From Chitinophaga sp. GbtcB8 (GTDB taxonomy: Bacteria > Bacteroidota > Bacteroidia > Chitinophagales > Chitinophagaceae), in NCBI RefSeq assembly GCF_019091455.1, contig NZ_JAGXJN010000014.1, positions 1-64,000 on the forward strand: 64,000 bases of DNA, in the 5' to 3' direction. Below, in pieces: positions 1 to 8,449 of this stretch; the stretch's first letter is position 1, and every line of letters starts with the position of its first letter. The position numbers and the translations under genes were made by a program. Below the pieces are notes generated by a model. That model searched no databases. It had not been told where the DNA came from and saw only the letters and a list, made by a program, of their open reading frames with translations.

Positions 1-273
1 AAGATAAATTCCCTGTCCCGCGATTCTATATTGGCAGCACCCATCGTACTGGACCTGGCTTTATTCATTGATCTGGCTAAAAGAGCCGGTATGGAAGGGA
101 TTCAGGAATGGCTGTCATTCTACTTCAAATCACCGCAAACAGCGCCTGGTTTGAGGCCGGAGCATGATATTTTCAAACAATTAATAAAACTCGAAAATAC
201 CTTACGTTATATGATGGGCGAGGACCTGATTACACACCTTGGCCTGGATTATTACGAGGAGGGTGAAGCTTAA
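1..273 (+). CDS. myo-inositol-phosphate synthase, C-terminal part
   Basis: The frame is open from the first base and stops with TAA at 271-273, so only about 90 C-terminal residues are visible. They include SILAAPIVLDLALF and a closing LGLDYYEEGEA, which I recognise as the C-terminal part of inositol-3-phosphate synthase (the Ino1/MIPS family). The family converts glucose 6-phosphate to inositol phosphate with NAD in the cytoplasm. The next gene starts 3 bases later, and the following genes are lipid enzymes that would use inositol phosphate, which supports the call. The NAD-binding domain and the start codon lie outside the window. Confidence is limited only by the short length seen. Confidence 0.85.
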   Translation, partial: KINSLSRDSILAAPIVLDLALFIDLAKRAGMEGIQEWLSFYFKSPQTAPGLRPEHDIFKQLIKLENTLRYMMGEDLITHLGLDYYEEGEA

Positions 274-275
274 AA

Positions 276-737
276 ATGAACAGGTTCCATCAATTGATCT
301 CCACCAGCCTGGGAATAGGTTATGTTGGCAAAGGAGCGGGTACGCTGGCAGCAGTAGTAACCGCCATTTGCTGGTATACGCTTCAGGTTGGGGAGATCCC
401 CAATATTACAATGCAATGGGCGGTAACCGCTTTCATTACGGTATTGGGGGTATGGAGTGGTAATAAGGTGGAAGCCTTTTGGGGTAAGGACAATCAAAAA
501 GTAGTAATAGATGAAGTAGCAGGTATGTGCATCAGCTTACTGATGGTGCCTTTAAGCATACCATATGTGGTAGCAGGATTGATCCTGTTCCGCATTTTTG
601 ATATTACCAAACCATTGTATATCAGGCGGGCAGAACGCCTGCCGGGTGGTTGGGGGGTAATGCTGGATGATGTGCTGGCCGGTATTTGTGCAAATGTGCT
701 GTTACAAGTGGCGTATAGGGGGGCCAGGTTATTCTGA
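276..737 (+). CDS. pgpA: PgpA-family phosphatase, probably phosphatidylinositol-phosphate phosphatase
   Basis: A 153-residue membrane protein of the phosphatidylglycerophosphatase A family. Visible family signatures are GYVGKGAGT (residues 15-23), IDEVAGM (78-84), RIFDITKP (106-113) and the acidic pair DD (131-132), with hydrophobic segments between them. PgpA removes the phosphate from phosphatidylglycerol phosphate. Beside an inositol-phosphate synthase and a CDP-alcohol phosphatidyltransferase, the more likely substrate is phosphatidylinositol phosphate, as for the equivalent gene of the Bacteroides thetaiotaomicron inositol-lipid cluster (recalled knowledge). It starts 3 bases after the upstream stop, and its TGA overlaps the ATG of the next gene by one base, so it is translationally coupled. 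The substrate is inferred. Confidence 0.85.
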   Translation: MNRFHQLISTSLGIGYVGKGAGTLAAVVTAICWYTLQVGEIPNITMQWAVTAFITVLGVWSGNKVEAFWGKDNQKVVIDEVAGMCISLLMVPLSIPYVVAGLILFRIFDITKPLYIRRAERLPGGWGVMLDDVLAGICANVLLQVAYRGARLF

Positions 738-1114
738 TGAGAATGGCAACCTTTCTGAAAGCACAGGCATCATCTTTGGCAGCCACCGCTTTCGACTATT
801 TGACCACAATCGTTTTGGTGGATTTTTTTGGCTGGTGGTACCTGGCAGGTAGTATTACAGGTACCATAGCCGGAGGTGTACTTAATTTTATGTTAGGCCG
901 GCTTTGGGCGTTTAACGCTGCCGATGGGAAAGTAGAATGGCAATTTATTAAATACGCGCTGGTTTGGTCCGGCAACCTCCTGTTAAATGCAGCAGGAGTT
1001 TTCATGTTCACGCATTACATGGGTTTGGACTACCGGGTATCTAAAGTTATAACCGGTTTAATAGTTGGCATTGGATATAACTATGTATTGCAAAAGAAAT
1101 TTGTTTTCAGATGA
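737..1114 (+). CDS. GtrA-like membrane protein
   Basis: A 125-residue protein with four hydrophobic segments and the GtrA-type pattern: an N-terminal FLKAQASSLAATAFDYL, a middle GTIAGGVLNFMLGRLWAF, and a C-terminal GYNYVLQKKFVF. GtrA-family proteins are small inner-membrane proteins thought to help move lipid-linked sugars across the membrane. Its start overlaps the pgpA stop and its own TGA overlaps the next ATG (ATGA), so it sits firmly inside the inositol-lipid operon. A role in flipping or glycosylating inositol lipid is possible but is inference from position only. Confidence 0.8.
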   Translation: MRMATFLKAQASSLAATAFDYLTTIVLVDFFGWWYLAGSITGTIAGGVLNFMLGRLWAFNAADGKVEWQFIKYALVWSGNLLLNAAGVFMFTHYMGLDYRVSKVITGLIVGIGYNYVLQKKFVFR

Positions 1115-3690
1115 ATAAGCTTATGAAGTATAGCTTGGAAAAATTTGGCCTTGCGCTGTTATTGTTGTTAACCATTTGTTCGGTGCGCTTATCCGCACAA
1201 AACACCACCATTAAAGGAACTATTACAGACGCAAAGCAAAAGGCCCCCATGCCTTTTGTAAACGTATTTATTCCCGGTACCGCCATTGGAACATCTACAG
1301 ACATTAATGGTAAGTTCACCCTGCAGTTCACCGGCCGGTATGACAGTATACATGTTGCCAGCCTGGGCTACAAAACCTTTAGGGTAAAGATCAACACCGG
1401 TACAGAGCAAACCGTGAACGTACGGCTGGAAAGTACTTCCCGCATGCTGGGAGAGGTGATTGTTAAAGGTGCAAAAACAGCCCGTTACCGCAATAAGGAT
1501 AACCCGGCAGTAGATCTCATCCGCCTGGTACTGGACCACCGCGACAGCAACCGTATTGAAGGCCTTGATTATGCGCAGTATAACCAGTACGAAAAGCTAC
1601 AGTTTGCGCTCAGCAGCGCATCTGATAAGGAAAGGCCTAACCGGCTGCTGCGTAAATACAAGTTCATAATGGATAACCGGGACACCACAAAAGTGGAAGG
1701 TAAATCCCTGTTGCCCATTTACCTGGAAGAAAATATTGCCGACGTATATTACCGCCGTAACCCTGAGAAAAAGAAAACATTTGTACGTGGCGATAAGAAG
1801 GTAAGTTTTGACGAAAGTTATATTGATAACGCAGGTATGAGCCAGTACCTGAACCATATTTACCAGGACTTTGATATTTATGACAACAACCTGATGCTGT
1901 TCACCAACCAGTTCCTGAGTCCTATTTCCAACGCCGGCCCTACTTTTTATAAATACTTTATTACCGATACCCTTTATACAGAAGACAGTACCAAGCTCAT
2001 TGAGCTGTCATTTGTGCCCCGTAACCAGACCGATCTGCTGCTGCAAGGCAAATTATTCATTACGGCCGACGGGCATTATGCTGTACAGCGCGCCGATATG
2101 ACGGGGAATAAGCATACCAACCTTAACTGGATCCGCAGTTTCCGTATTATGCAGGAGTTTGAGAAAATGCCCAATGGCCGCTACCGTACCAGCAAGCGTA
2201 CGCTGATGGCGGATATGGGCATGTTTACCAGTGGCAAGGGCGGTATTTATGGCGAACGAACGGTATCGCTCCGGAATTTTGTGGCTAATAAGCCCATGCC
2301 GGATGATTTTTATAAGGGCAACCCCATTGTAAAAGCAGATAGTGCGGATAAAACAACGGACAGCTTTTGGGTGCATTACCGGCACGATACCCTTACCACT
2401 GCAGAATCAAAGGTTTATGAAAATATCGATAGCCTGCAGCACACCCGGTCTTTCCGCCGCACCATGGATATAGCTACCCTGCTGCTGGCCGGTTATAAGG
2501 GCTTTGGACCCATAGAAGTAGGCCCGGTAAACACTTTTTACAGCTTTAACCCGGTAGAAGGGTTCCGTCTGCGTTTGGGCGGCCGTACCACCCCTAAGTT
2601 CAATAAGAGCATTTACCTGGAATCGTATGGTGCTTATGGTTTTAAGGATAAAAAGTGGAAGTATTACTTTGGCGGCACTTACTCCTTTACCCACCGTTCC
2701 ATCTGGGAATTCCCGGTACGCTCGCTTTCTGCCAACTACCAGCGGGATATGCAAATTCCCGGTCAGGCGCTGCAGTTCATCCAGGAAGATAACTTCCTGC
2801 TGTCGTTTAAACGCGGTAACAATGATAAATGGCTGTACAACGATATTTACAATGTTAACTACCTGCATGAGCTGGTGAACCATACGTCTTTTAAATTCGG
2901 GTTCAAGTACTGGGCGCAGTCACCGGCCGGTAGTCTTGCCTACATAAAAGGGCAGCCGGTAGGCGGTTTTCCTGACAGTGTGCAAAGGGTAAAAACCTCC
3001 GAGTTTTCACTGGAGTTCCGTTGGGCGCCGCATGAGCAGTTTTATCAGGGCAAACAGTTCCGGGTACCCATCCCGAACAAATATCCGATCTTTTTGCTGC
3101 GTGGTACTGCAGGGGTAAAGGGTCTTTTTGGTAGCCAGTATAACTACCAGAGCGTTACATTGAACATTTACAAATTGTTCTACATGTCGCCCATAGGTTA
3201 TAGTGAGGTGGTATTTGAGGGCGGTTACACCTTTGGAAAGGTGCCCTTTCCGTTACTTAGTATTCACCACGCCAACCAAACCTACGCTTACCAGCTGGAA
3301 TCCTATAACTTAATGAACTTCCTGGAGTTTGTGAGCGACCATTATGTTAGCTTAAACATTGACCATCACTTTAACGGATTTATTTTCAATAAAATACCTT
3401 TGCTGAAAAAGCTGAAATGGCGTGAGGTGGCAGCCGGTAAAATACTATATGGCGGCCTGCGGGATGAGAACCGTCCGGAGAACGACCCCTCGCTGTTCAA
3501 ATTCCCAGTGGATAAGAATGGCGTACTTTCTACCTACACCCTGGGTAAAAAGCCTTATATAGAGGGGAGTGTGGGTATTGCCAACATATTCAGGCTGATC
3601 CGGGTAGACCTGGTTAAACGGTTTACCTACCTGGACCATCCGGATATTTCTTCCTGGGGGATAAGAACCCGGGTAAGATTGGATTTTTAA
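1111..3690 (+). CDS. DUF5686 outer-membrane protein with carboxypeptidase-regulatory-like domain
   Basis: An 859-residue exported protein. Residues 1-29 form a signal peptide (LLLLLTICSVRLSAQ). Residues about 33-112 are a carboxypeptidase-D-regulatory-like beta-sandwich (TIKGTITDAKQKAPMPFVNV; STDINGKFTL), and the rest matches the DUF5686 type, predicted as an outer-membrane beta-barrel and ending in an aromatic-terminated strand (RVRLDF). It overlaps the GtrA gene by 4 bases and is followed by an 81-base gap. It resembles TonB-dependent receptors only in the N-terminal domain; I see no TonB box or plug. Its function is unknown. Its place in a lipid operon suggests a role in the outer leaflet or in lipid transport, which is inference. 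Confidence 0.85.
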   Translation: MNKLMKYSLEKFGLALLLLLTICSVRLSAQNTTIKGTITDAKQKAPMPFVNVFIPGTAIGTSTDINGKFTLQFTGRYDSIHVASLGYKTFRVKINTGTEQTVNVRLESTSRMLGEVIVKGAKTARYRNKDNPAVDLIRLVLDHRDSNRIEGLDYAQYNQYEKLQFALSSASDKERPNRLLRKYKFIMDNRDTTKVEGKSLLPIYLEENIADVYYRRNPEKKKTFVRGDKKVSFDESYIDNAGMSQYLNHIYQDFDIYDNNLMLFTNQFLSPISNAGPTFYKYFITDTLYTEDSTKLIELSFVPRNQTDLLLQGKLFITADGHYAVQRADMTGNKHTNLNWIRSFRIMQEFEKMPNGRYRTSKRTLMADMGMFTSGKGGIYGERTVSLRNFVANKPMPDDFYKGNPIVKADSADKTTDSFWVHYRHDTLTTAESKVYENIDSLQHTRSFRRTMDIATLLLAGYKGFGPIEVGPVNTFYSFNPVEGFRLRLGGRTTPKFNKSIYLESYGAYGFKDKKWKYYFGGTYSFTHRSIWEFPVRSLSANYQRDMQIPGQALQFIQEDNFLLSFKRGNNDKWLYNDIYNVNYLHELVNHTSFKFGFKYWAQSPAGSLAYIKGQPVGGFPDSVQRVKTSEFSLEFRWAPHEQFYQGKQFRVPIPNKYPIFLLRGTAGVKGLFGSQYNYQSVTLNIYKLFYMSPIGYSEVVFEGGYTFGKVPFPLLSIHHANQTYAYQLESYNLMNFLEFVSDHYVSLNIDHHFNGFIFNKIPLLKKLKWREVAAGKILYGGLRDENRPENDPSLFKFPVDKNGVLSTYTLGKKPYIEGSVGIANIFRLIRVDLVKRFTYLDHPDISSWGIRTRVRLDF

Positions 3691-3771
3691 GCAGACATTT
3701 GCATAATTAAAATTAGATCAACTATATGCGATGTAGGGTGATCCGGCCTGAAAAAATTAAAATATTAACGG

Positions 3772-5052
3772 ATGAAAAAGAGCACATTCAGAGATAAGTT
3801 GCAGCAGGGCATTTATGTGGTCATTAATCCCGTGGTAAAGGGTTTAATAAAAATAGGCCTTACGCCCAATGCGGTCACTACCATAGGTTTGATATTGAAT
3901 ATTGGCGTAGCCATTATATTTATAGTTGGGGCGGAAAAAAGTAACCGTGGCGACCTGTCCTACGTGGGCTGGGCCGGCGCGTTGATCCTTTTTGCTGGGT
4001 TGTTTGATATGCTGGACGGGCAGGTGGCCCGCTTGGGTAAAATGAGCTCCAAATTCGGCGCCCTGTACGATTCCGTGCTGGACCGTTACAGTGAGCTGGT
4101 GCTGTTCCTGGGTATTTGTTATTACCTGGTGGCGCACCATTACTTCCTCAGCTCCCTGTTTGCCTTTATTGCCCTCATCGGGTCTATGATGGTAAGCTAC
4201 ACCCGCGCGCGGGCAGAAGGGCTGGGTATTGAATGTAAAGGCGGTCTTATGCAGCGGCCGGAGCGGGTGGTGCTTATTGCCCTGTCGGCCCTGGGTTGTG
4301 GTATTGCCAGCCATTACATTGGCGGCGGGTATAAATTATTTATACCGGGCATACCATTTCATGTATTTGAAACCATGTCTATCTTTACAGTTCCGATCAC
4401 CGTTTTGGCTATCATGAGCAATATTACTGCCATTAACCGCCTGCGGGAAGCCAAACGGTCGCTGGAAAAAGAACAGACAATGGAAGAACATAAAAGCAAA
4501 ACGCCTGGTAAACAACTGATTGCGGTGATCGGTATTTTTATAATACTGCTTACCGGCATTGGCGCCAGGGCTGGCGGTCCGGAACGGCCTAAGTTCCCGG
4601 TACCTACCGGCATTCCGCACATGTTATATTACCTGCAGCGTACGCCCAATTCCAATACCATCGTGTACGACCTGAACCTGAAAGCGGATGGTACCCTGGA
4701 TGAGGACGACCCGGTAAATGTTTACTGGCTGCGGTACACAGAAGGAGGAACAAAAAAGGGATTAAATTTTATTCAGCGTAAATTTGCATACGGTATTAAG
4801 GTAAAACGCCTGTCATCAGAAAAGTACGAGGTTAAATCCGTTGCCTATGATGGCCGTCCTATGTACCTGATGAAGTCTGACAAAGGCCAGTACCAGATGT
4901 ACATGAAGATCAGTAATACCATGGCTTTGTTAAACAACATCTGGATCCAGATAGAAGGTGGTACCTTTTGGGTACCTAATGTTATATATGTGGAGCTGAA
5001 TGGTACAGATCCTGTTACCGGCGCAGTAAAAACAGAACGTTTTAAACCATAG
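3772..5052 (+). CDS. CDP-alcohol phosphatidyltransferase (likely PI-phosphate synthase) fused to DUF4833
   Basis: A 426-residue two-part protein. Residues 1-235 are a CDP-alcohol phosphatidyltransferase with the full catalytic signature D82-G-x2-A-R87-x8-G96-x3-D100-x3-D104 and several membrane segments; it should join CDP-diacylglycerol to inositol phosphate at the inner membrane. At M237 (base 4480) a new segment begins like an independent protein: a charged start, a hydrophobic stretch (IAVIGIFIILLTGIGA) resembling a signal anchor, then a DUF4833 domain (PHMLYYLQRTPNSNTIVYDL; IQRKFAYGIKV). The reading frame is continuous, so either this is a true fusion or two overlapping genes share one frame. 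DUF4833 function is unknown. The flanking genes make an inositol substrate likely. Confidence 0.85.
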   Translation: MKKSTFRDKLQQGIYVVINPVVKGLIKIGLTPNAVTTIGLILNIGVAIIFIVGAEKSNRGDLSYVGWAGALILFAGLFDMLDGQVARLGKMSSKFGALYDSVLDRYSELVLFLGICYYLVAHHYFLSSLFAFIALIGSMMVSYTRARAEGLGIECKGGLMQRPERVVLIALSALGCGIASHYIGGGYKLFIPGIPFHVFETMSIFTVPITVLAIMSNITAINRLREAKRSLEKEQTMEEHKSKTPGKQLIAVIGIFIILLTGIGARAGGPERPKFPVPTGIPHMLYYLQRTPNSNTIVYDLNLKADGTLDEDDPVNVYWLRYTEGGTKKGLNFIQRKFAYGIKVKRLSSEKYEVKSVAYDGRPMYLMKSDKGQYQMYMKISNTMALLNNIWIQIEGGTFWVPNVIYVELNGTDPVTGAVKTERFKP

Positions 5053-5103
5053 AAAAGACTGGTGCCCGCTCACCACACGGGTAACATAAAATATATTAAC
5101 GGG

Positions 5104-5724
5104 ATGAAAAAGAATTATGTATCCAATTCCGAGGAATCTGTCCGCATGTTTAAGCAGGGATGGATGGAAGCCTTATCAAAAGTACATTTTACGGTACCGC
5201 TGATCCTGTATGTGCCGGTGATCCTGTATTGTACCTGGCGGGCCTTTGCCATGGTAGGTATGGGCATACTGCCTTTCATTGGCTGTTTTGCTGCCGGCTT
5301 ATTTTTATGGTCCATTACGGAATACATTATGCACCGCTGGGTGTTTCACTTCATACCTAAATCCAGGTGGGGGCTGCGCCTTCATTTCATTTTTCATGGG
5401 GTGCATCATGACTATCCTAATGACAGGTTAAGGCTGGTGCTGCCGCCTTCCGTTAGCATTCCGCTGGCCATTGGTTTTTATTTCCTGTTTAGGGCGCTCG
5501 TAGGCGAAGCATACCTGTATGCGTTTTACCCGGGTTTTGTGTTAGGGTATCTTTGCTATGATATATCGCATTATGCTTTTCACCACCTGAATTTTAAGAA
5601 TAAGCTCTGGATGAAGCTGAAAAAGCATCATATGCTGCACCACTATTCAGATCCAACCAAGGGATACGGCGTAAGTTCGGCGCTGTGGGATAAGGTCCTT
5701 GGGTCGGATTTTATAAAGAAGTAA
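5104..5724 (+). CDS. FA2H/Scs7-like fatty-acid 2-hydroxylase (sterol desaturase superfamily)
   Basis: A 206-residue integral membrane di-iron enzyme. The histidine clusters are H77-x4-H82, H94-x3-H98-x2-HH (101-102), H156-x3-HH (160-161), HH (175-176) and HH (179-180). The stretch FHGVHHDYPNDRLRLVLPP is typical of fatty-acid 2-hydroxylases, which hydroxylate the N-acyl chain of ceramides. A GTG at 5062 would add 14 residues; I prefer ATG 5104 because the extra residues (PAHHTGNIKYING) look non-coding. It lies between the phosphatidyltransferase and the Aur1-like gene, only one base from the latter, so the likely substrate is ceramide or dihydroceramide for inositol phosphorylceramide. The exact position hydroxylated is inferred from the family. 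A carotenoid or sterol substrate is less likely. Confidence 0.82.
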   Translation: MKKNYVSNSEESVRMFKQGWMEALSKVHFTVPLILYVPVILYCTWRAFAMVGMGILPFIGCFAAGLFLWSITEYIMHRWVFHFIPKSRWGLRLHFIFHGVHHDYPNDRLRLVLPPSVSIPLAIGFYFLFRALVGEAYLYAFYPGFVLGYLCYDISHYAFHHLNFKNKLWMKLKKHHMLHHYSDPTKGYGVSSALWDKVLGSDFIKK

Positions 5725-5725
5725 A

Positions 5726-6667
5726 ATGGATTCATTTTCAACTGTCACACCTATTCCATTCTTTGATCGCAAAACAGTACTTATTACTACGCTGCTCAGC
5801 GTAGCATACCTGCTGCTGTCAACCTTACTGGTGGGCTTTAAGAGTGATCAGCTGGTGCTGGTAGGTTTGTTTAACGGGGCATTCTATCTCTCGCGTCCTA
5901 CGCGTAAGTTTATCATAGGCTTTTCCATCTTTATTGTTTACTGGATCGTGTTTGACTATATGAAGGCTTTTCCCAACTACCAGTTTGGAACAGTGCATAT
6001 AGAAAGCATTTACAATGCGGAGAAAAGTGTTTTTGGCATTCATTCCGGTAGTACGGTGCTTACCCCAAATGAATACTGGCTGGCGCATTCCCATACTTTC
6101 CTGGATGTGCTGTGCGGTTTGTTTTACCTGTGCTGGATCCCTCTGCCACTGGCTTTTGCGGTATATTTATTTTATACCAACCGCATGCAGTTTTTTCATT
6201 TTGCGCTGATCTTTTTCCTTACTAACCTGCTGGGCTTTGTAGTATATTATACTTACCCTGCTGCCGCGCCCTGGTATGTGCAGCAGTATGGATATACCCT
6301 GCATGTGCATACCCCCGGTAATACTGCCGGACTGGCCCGGTTTGATACTTTTTTCCAGGTGAATATTTTTCACGGCATTTACGCCAAAAGCTCCAATGTA
6401 TTTGCGGCTATGCCTTCTTTACACTCTGCCTATCCGCTGATCGTATGGGTATTTTCCTGGAAAAGTAAAAGTATTTTCTTTCGCGTGCTGTCAACCATTG
6501 TAACACTGGGTATCTGGTTTGCCGCAGTGTACACCAGCCACCATTATGTGCTGGATGTACTGGCCGGTATTATATGCGCCGTACTGGGCATTCTGTTATA
6601 TCAGAAGGTATTATGCCGGCGCTATTTCTTCATTAGCTTCTTACAGTATTTGTACCGCCATACCTGA
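5726..6667 (+). CDS. PAP2/Aur1-like inositolphosphotransferase (probable inositol phosphorylceramide synthase)
   Basis: A 313-residue polytopic membrane protein. It carries the PAP2-type motifs PSLHS (230-234) and SHHYVLD (271-277), with the catalytic His and Asp of the family, plus an Aur1-like YPAAAPWY (177-184). Aur1-type enzymes move phosphoinositol from phosphatidylinositol to ceramide. Being the last gene of an operon that makes phosphatidylinositol fits this role exactly, and a PAP2-family gene with this job closes the B. thetaiotaomicron inositol-lipid cluster (recalled knowledge). It starts one base after the hydroxylase stop. An ordinary lipid phosphatase is the main alternative. 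A strong terminator follows at 6984-7025. Confidence 0.82.
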   Translation: MDSFSTVTPIPFFDRKTVLITTLLSVAYLLLSTLLVGFKSDQLVLVGLFNGAFYLSRPTRKFIIGFSIFIVYWIVFDYMKAFPNYQFGTVHIESIYNAEKSVFGIHSGSTVLTPNEYWLAHSHTFLDVLCGLFYLCWIPLPLAFAVYLFYTNRMQFFHFALIFFLTNLLGFVVYYTYPAAAPWYVQQYGYTLHVHTPGNTAGLARFDTFFQVNIFHGIYAKSSNVFAAMPSLHSAYPLIVWVFSWKSKSIFFRVLSTIVTLGIWFAAVYTSHHYVLDVLAGIICAVLGILLYQKVLCRRYFFISFLQYLYRHT

Positions 6668-6983
6668 TGGGCAGGTATCTCCACATTATTATAGAAAATG
6701 CAACACTGCTAATAGCGTTAAACATTGGCTGTAGCAGCCTGTTACTCCTTATGGATTGATATTGCTATAGTTACCGGCTATATGAAATAATACGGCAGTC
6801 CGGCATATCATTTGAATAATAGTTAACAAGACAGAACGCTACATCAGTGCAATTAGTGTTGAGGATGTTGAATTATGCAGCGGTTTGATCCCCTTCCATG
6901 CCGCATCCATTTGTGAATATACAGGAAGAGAAGGAACCCAAAACGGTATGCCAGGGATGTGCTGAGGTAGTAATGCAGAGATG

Positions 6984-7025
6984 CTGAACGCTTAACGGTA
7001 AAACTGTTAAGCGTTCAGTTTTTTT
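6984..7025 (+). terminator. Intrinsic terminator of the inositol-lipid operon
   Basis: A perfect 13-base-pair stem, CTGAACGCTTAAC (6984-6996) with GTTAAGCGTTCAG (7006-7018), a 9-base loop and a run of seven T. It closes the operon that begins before the window. The stem sequence belongs to a motif family seen at other gene ends in this window. Confidence 0.9.
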
Positions 7026-7048
7026 ATGACCTACCGTGACAGTATAGG

Positions 7049-7066
7049 ATACCCCTGTATGGGTAT
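7049..7066. promoter_or_regulatory. Possible operator upstream of the GH105 gene
   Basis: An inverted repeat ATACCC-N6-GGGTAT 36-53 bases before the GH105 start codon, in the place expected of an operator or promoter element. No regulator is encoded next to it. The assignment rests on symmetry and position only. Confidence 0.3.
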
Positions 7067-7101
7067 TTGGGTATATTTAAATACTTAGATACGTCCATGT
7101 T

Positions 7102-8448
7102 ATGAAAGCTGCAAAACTTATTTCCCTGGTTTTTTTATTATTTGTTTCATCTGTTGTATATCCCCAGTCCGGCGGGAATGATGTAACCACGCCTTTACAT
7201 GCCCTGCAACCTGATTACGTAGTTCCTTATGGCGCTCCCACAGCAGATCAGGTAAAGCAGGTGCTGTACCGCATTTATCATTATTTAGATACAGTTACAC
7301 CGGTGCAGCTGGTAGATAAGGTTTCCGGGCAGCTGGTAAAAGACTTTGCTGCGGTGAATGAAAATACCACCTGGCAGCAGGGGGCTTTCCGCCTTACCAG
7401 CTATGAATGGGGCGTTACCTACTGCGGTATGTTACTGGCCGGGGAAGCCACCGGCGATACTACCTTTACCGCCTACACGAAAAAACGCCTGCACTTTATT
7501 GCAGATGCACAACCGGCCTTCAGCAAATTATACCAGCAGCCCGGTAACAATGCCAATCCACTGCGGGCCGTGCTTTTCCCCCATGCCCTGGACGATGCCG
7601 GCGCTATGTGCGCCGCAGTGGTTAAAACGCTGCGAGCTGGCGGCCAGCCCAATTTGCGGCCCCTGGCAGATCATTATATTGATTACATATCTCATAAAGA
7701 ATTTCGCCTGCCGGATGGTACCCTGGCCCGCAACCGCCCCCAGAAAAATACACTCTGGCTGGATGACCTGTATATGAGCGTACCGGCCCTGGCGCAAATG
7801 GGCAAGCTTACCGGCCAGCGCGCTTATTTTGATGATGCGGTGAAACAGGTGCTGCAATTTTCCCAACGCATGTTCAATAAAGAAAAAGGATTGTATATGC
7901 ATGGCTGGGTGCAGGGCATGGATGTGCATCCTCAATTTCACTGGGGCCGCGCCAATGGCTGGGCCTTCCTGGCTATGACAGAGCTGCTGGAAGTGCTGCC
8001 GGATACCCATCCCGGCAAACCTGCTGTGCTGGCGCAGTTCCGCGCACTGGCAAAAGGGCTGGCCAGCTACCAAACCGGTCAGGGTTTCTGGCATCAGCTG
8101 CTGGACCGTAATGATTCTTACCTGGAAACCTCTGCCACGGCTATTTATGCATACTGTTATGCACACGGTATTAATAAAGGCTGGCTGAATGCCATGTCCT
8201 ATGGACCAGCAGCATTACTGGCCTGGAATGCGGTTGCTACCAAAGTAAATGATAAGGGGCAGGTGGAAGGTACCTGTGTGGGCACCGGTATGGCTTTTGA
8301 CCCGGCATTTTATTATTACCGCCCGGTAAATGTGTATGCCGCTCATGGCTACGGACCGGTATTGCTGGCAGGTGCTGAAGTATTGAACCTGTTAAAACAT
8401 TTCCCGTTTGTGATCAACGATAGTTCCCTGCAAATAGATCAAAAATAA
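7102..8448 (+). CDS. GH105 unsaturated rhamnogalacturonyl hydrolase family protein
   Basis: A 448-residue secreted protein with a signal peptide over residues 1-22. The body is an (alpha/alpha)6-barrel of the GH88/GH105 type, with the family aspartates in PHALDDAGAM and TLWLDDLYM, then the substrate-site stretch FHWGRANGWAFLAMTELL and DRNDSYLETSATAIYAY. These enzymes hydrate and release the 4,5-unsaturated uronic acid left by pectin or rhamnogalacturonan lyases. The gene is transcribed alone and ends one base before the convergent EamA gene. No lyase or SusC/D pair is nearby, so the substrate class is inferred from the family. Confidence 0.85.
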   Translation: MKAAKLISLVFLLFVSSVVYPQSGGNDVTTPLHALQPDYVVPYGAPTADQVKQVLYRIYHYLDTVTPVQLVDKVSGQLVKDFAAVNENTTWQQGAFRLTSYEWGVTYCGMLLAGEATGDTTFTAYTKKRLHFIADAQPAFSKLYQQPGNNANPLRAVLFPHALDDAGAMCAAVVKTLRAGGQPNLRPLADHYIDYISHKEFRLPDGTLARNRPQKNTLWLDDLYMSVPALAQMGKLTGQRAYFDDAVKQVLQFSQRMFNKEKGLYMHGWVQGMDVHPQFHWGRANGWAFLAMTELLEVLPDTHPGKPAVLAQFRALAKGLASYQTGQGFWHQLLDRNDSYLETSATAIYAYCYAHGINKGWLNAMSYGPAALLAWNAVATKVNDKGQVEGTCVGTGMAFDPAFYYYRPVNVYAAHGYGPVLLAGAEVLNLLKHFPFVINDSSLQIDQK

Positions 8449-8449
8449 A

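Larger units (their letters stand above)
6668..7101. other. 434-base intergenic region
   Basis: I see no convincing coding sequence on either strand. The distal part holds the operon terminator (6984-7025) and a possible operator (7049-7066) in front of the GH105 gene. The first 300 bases show no recognisable structure. Confidence 0.6.
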
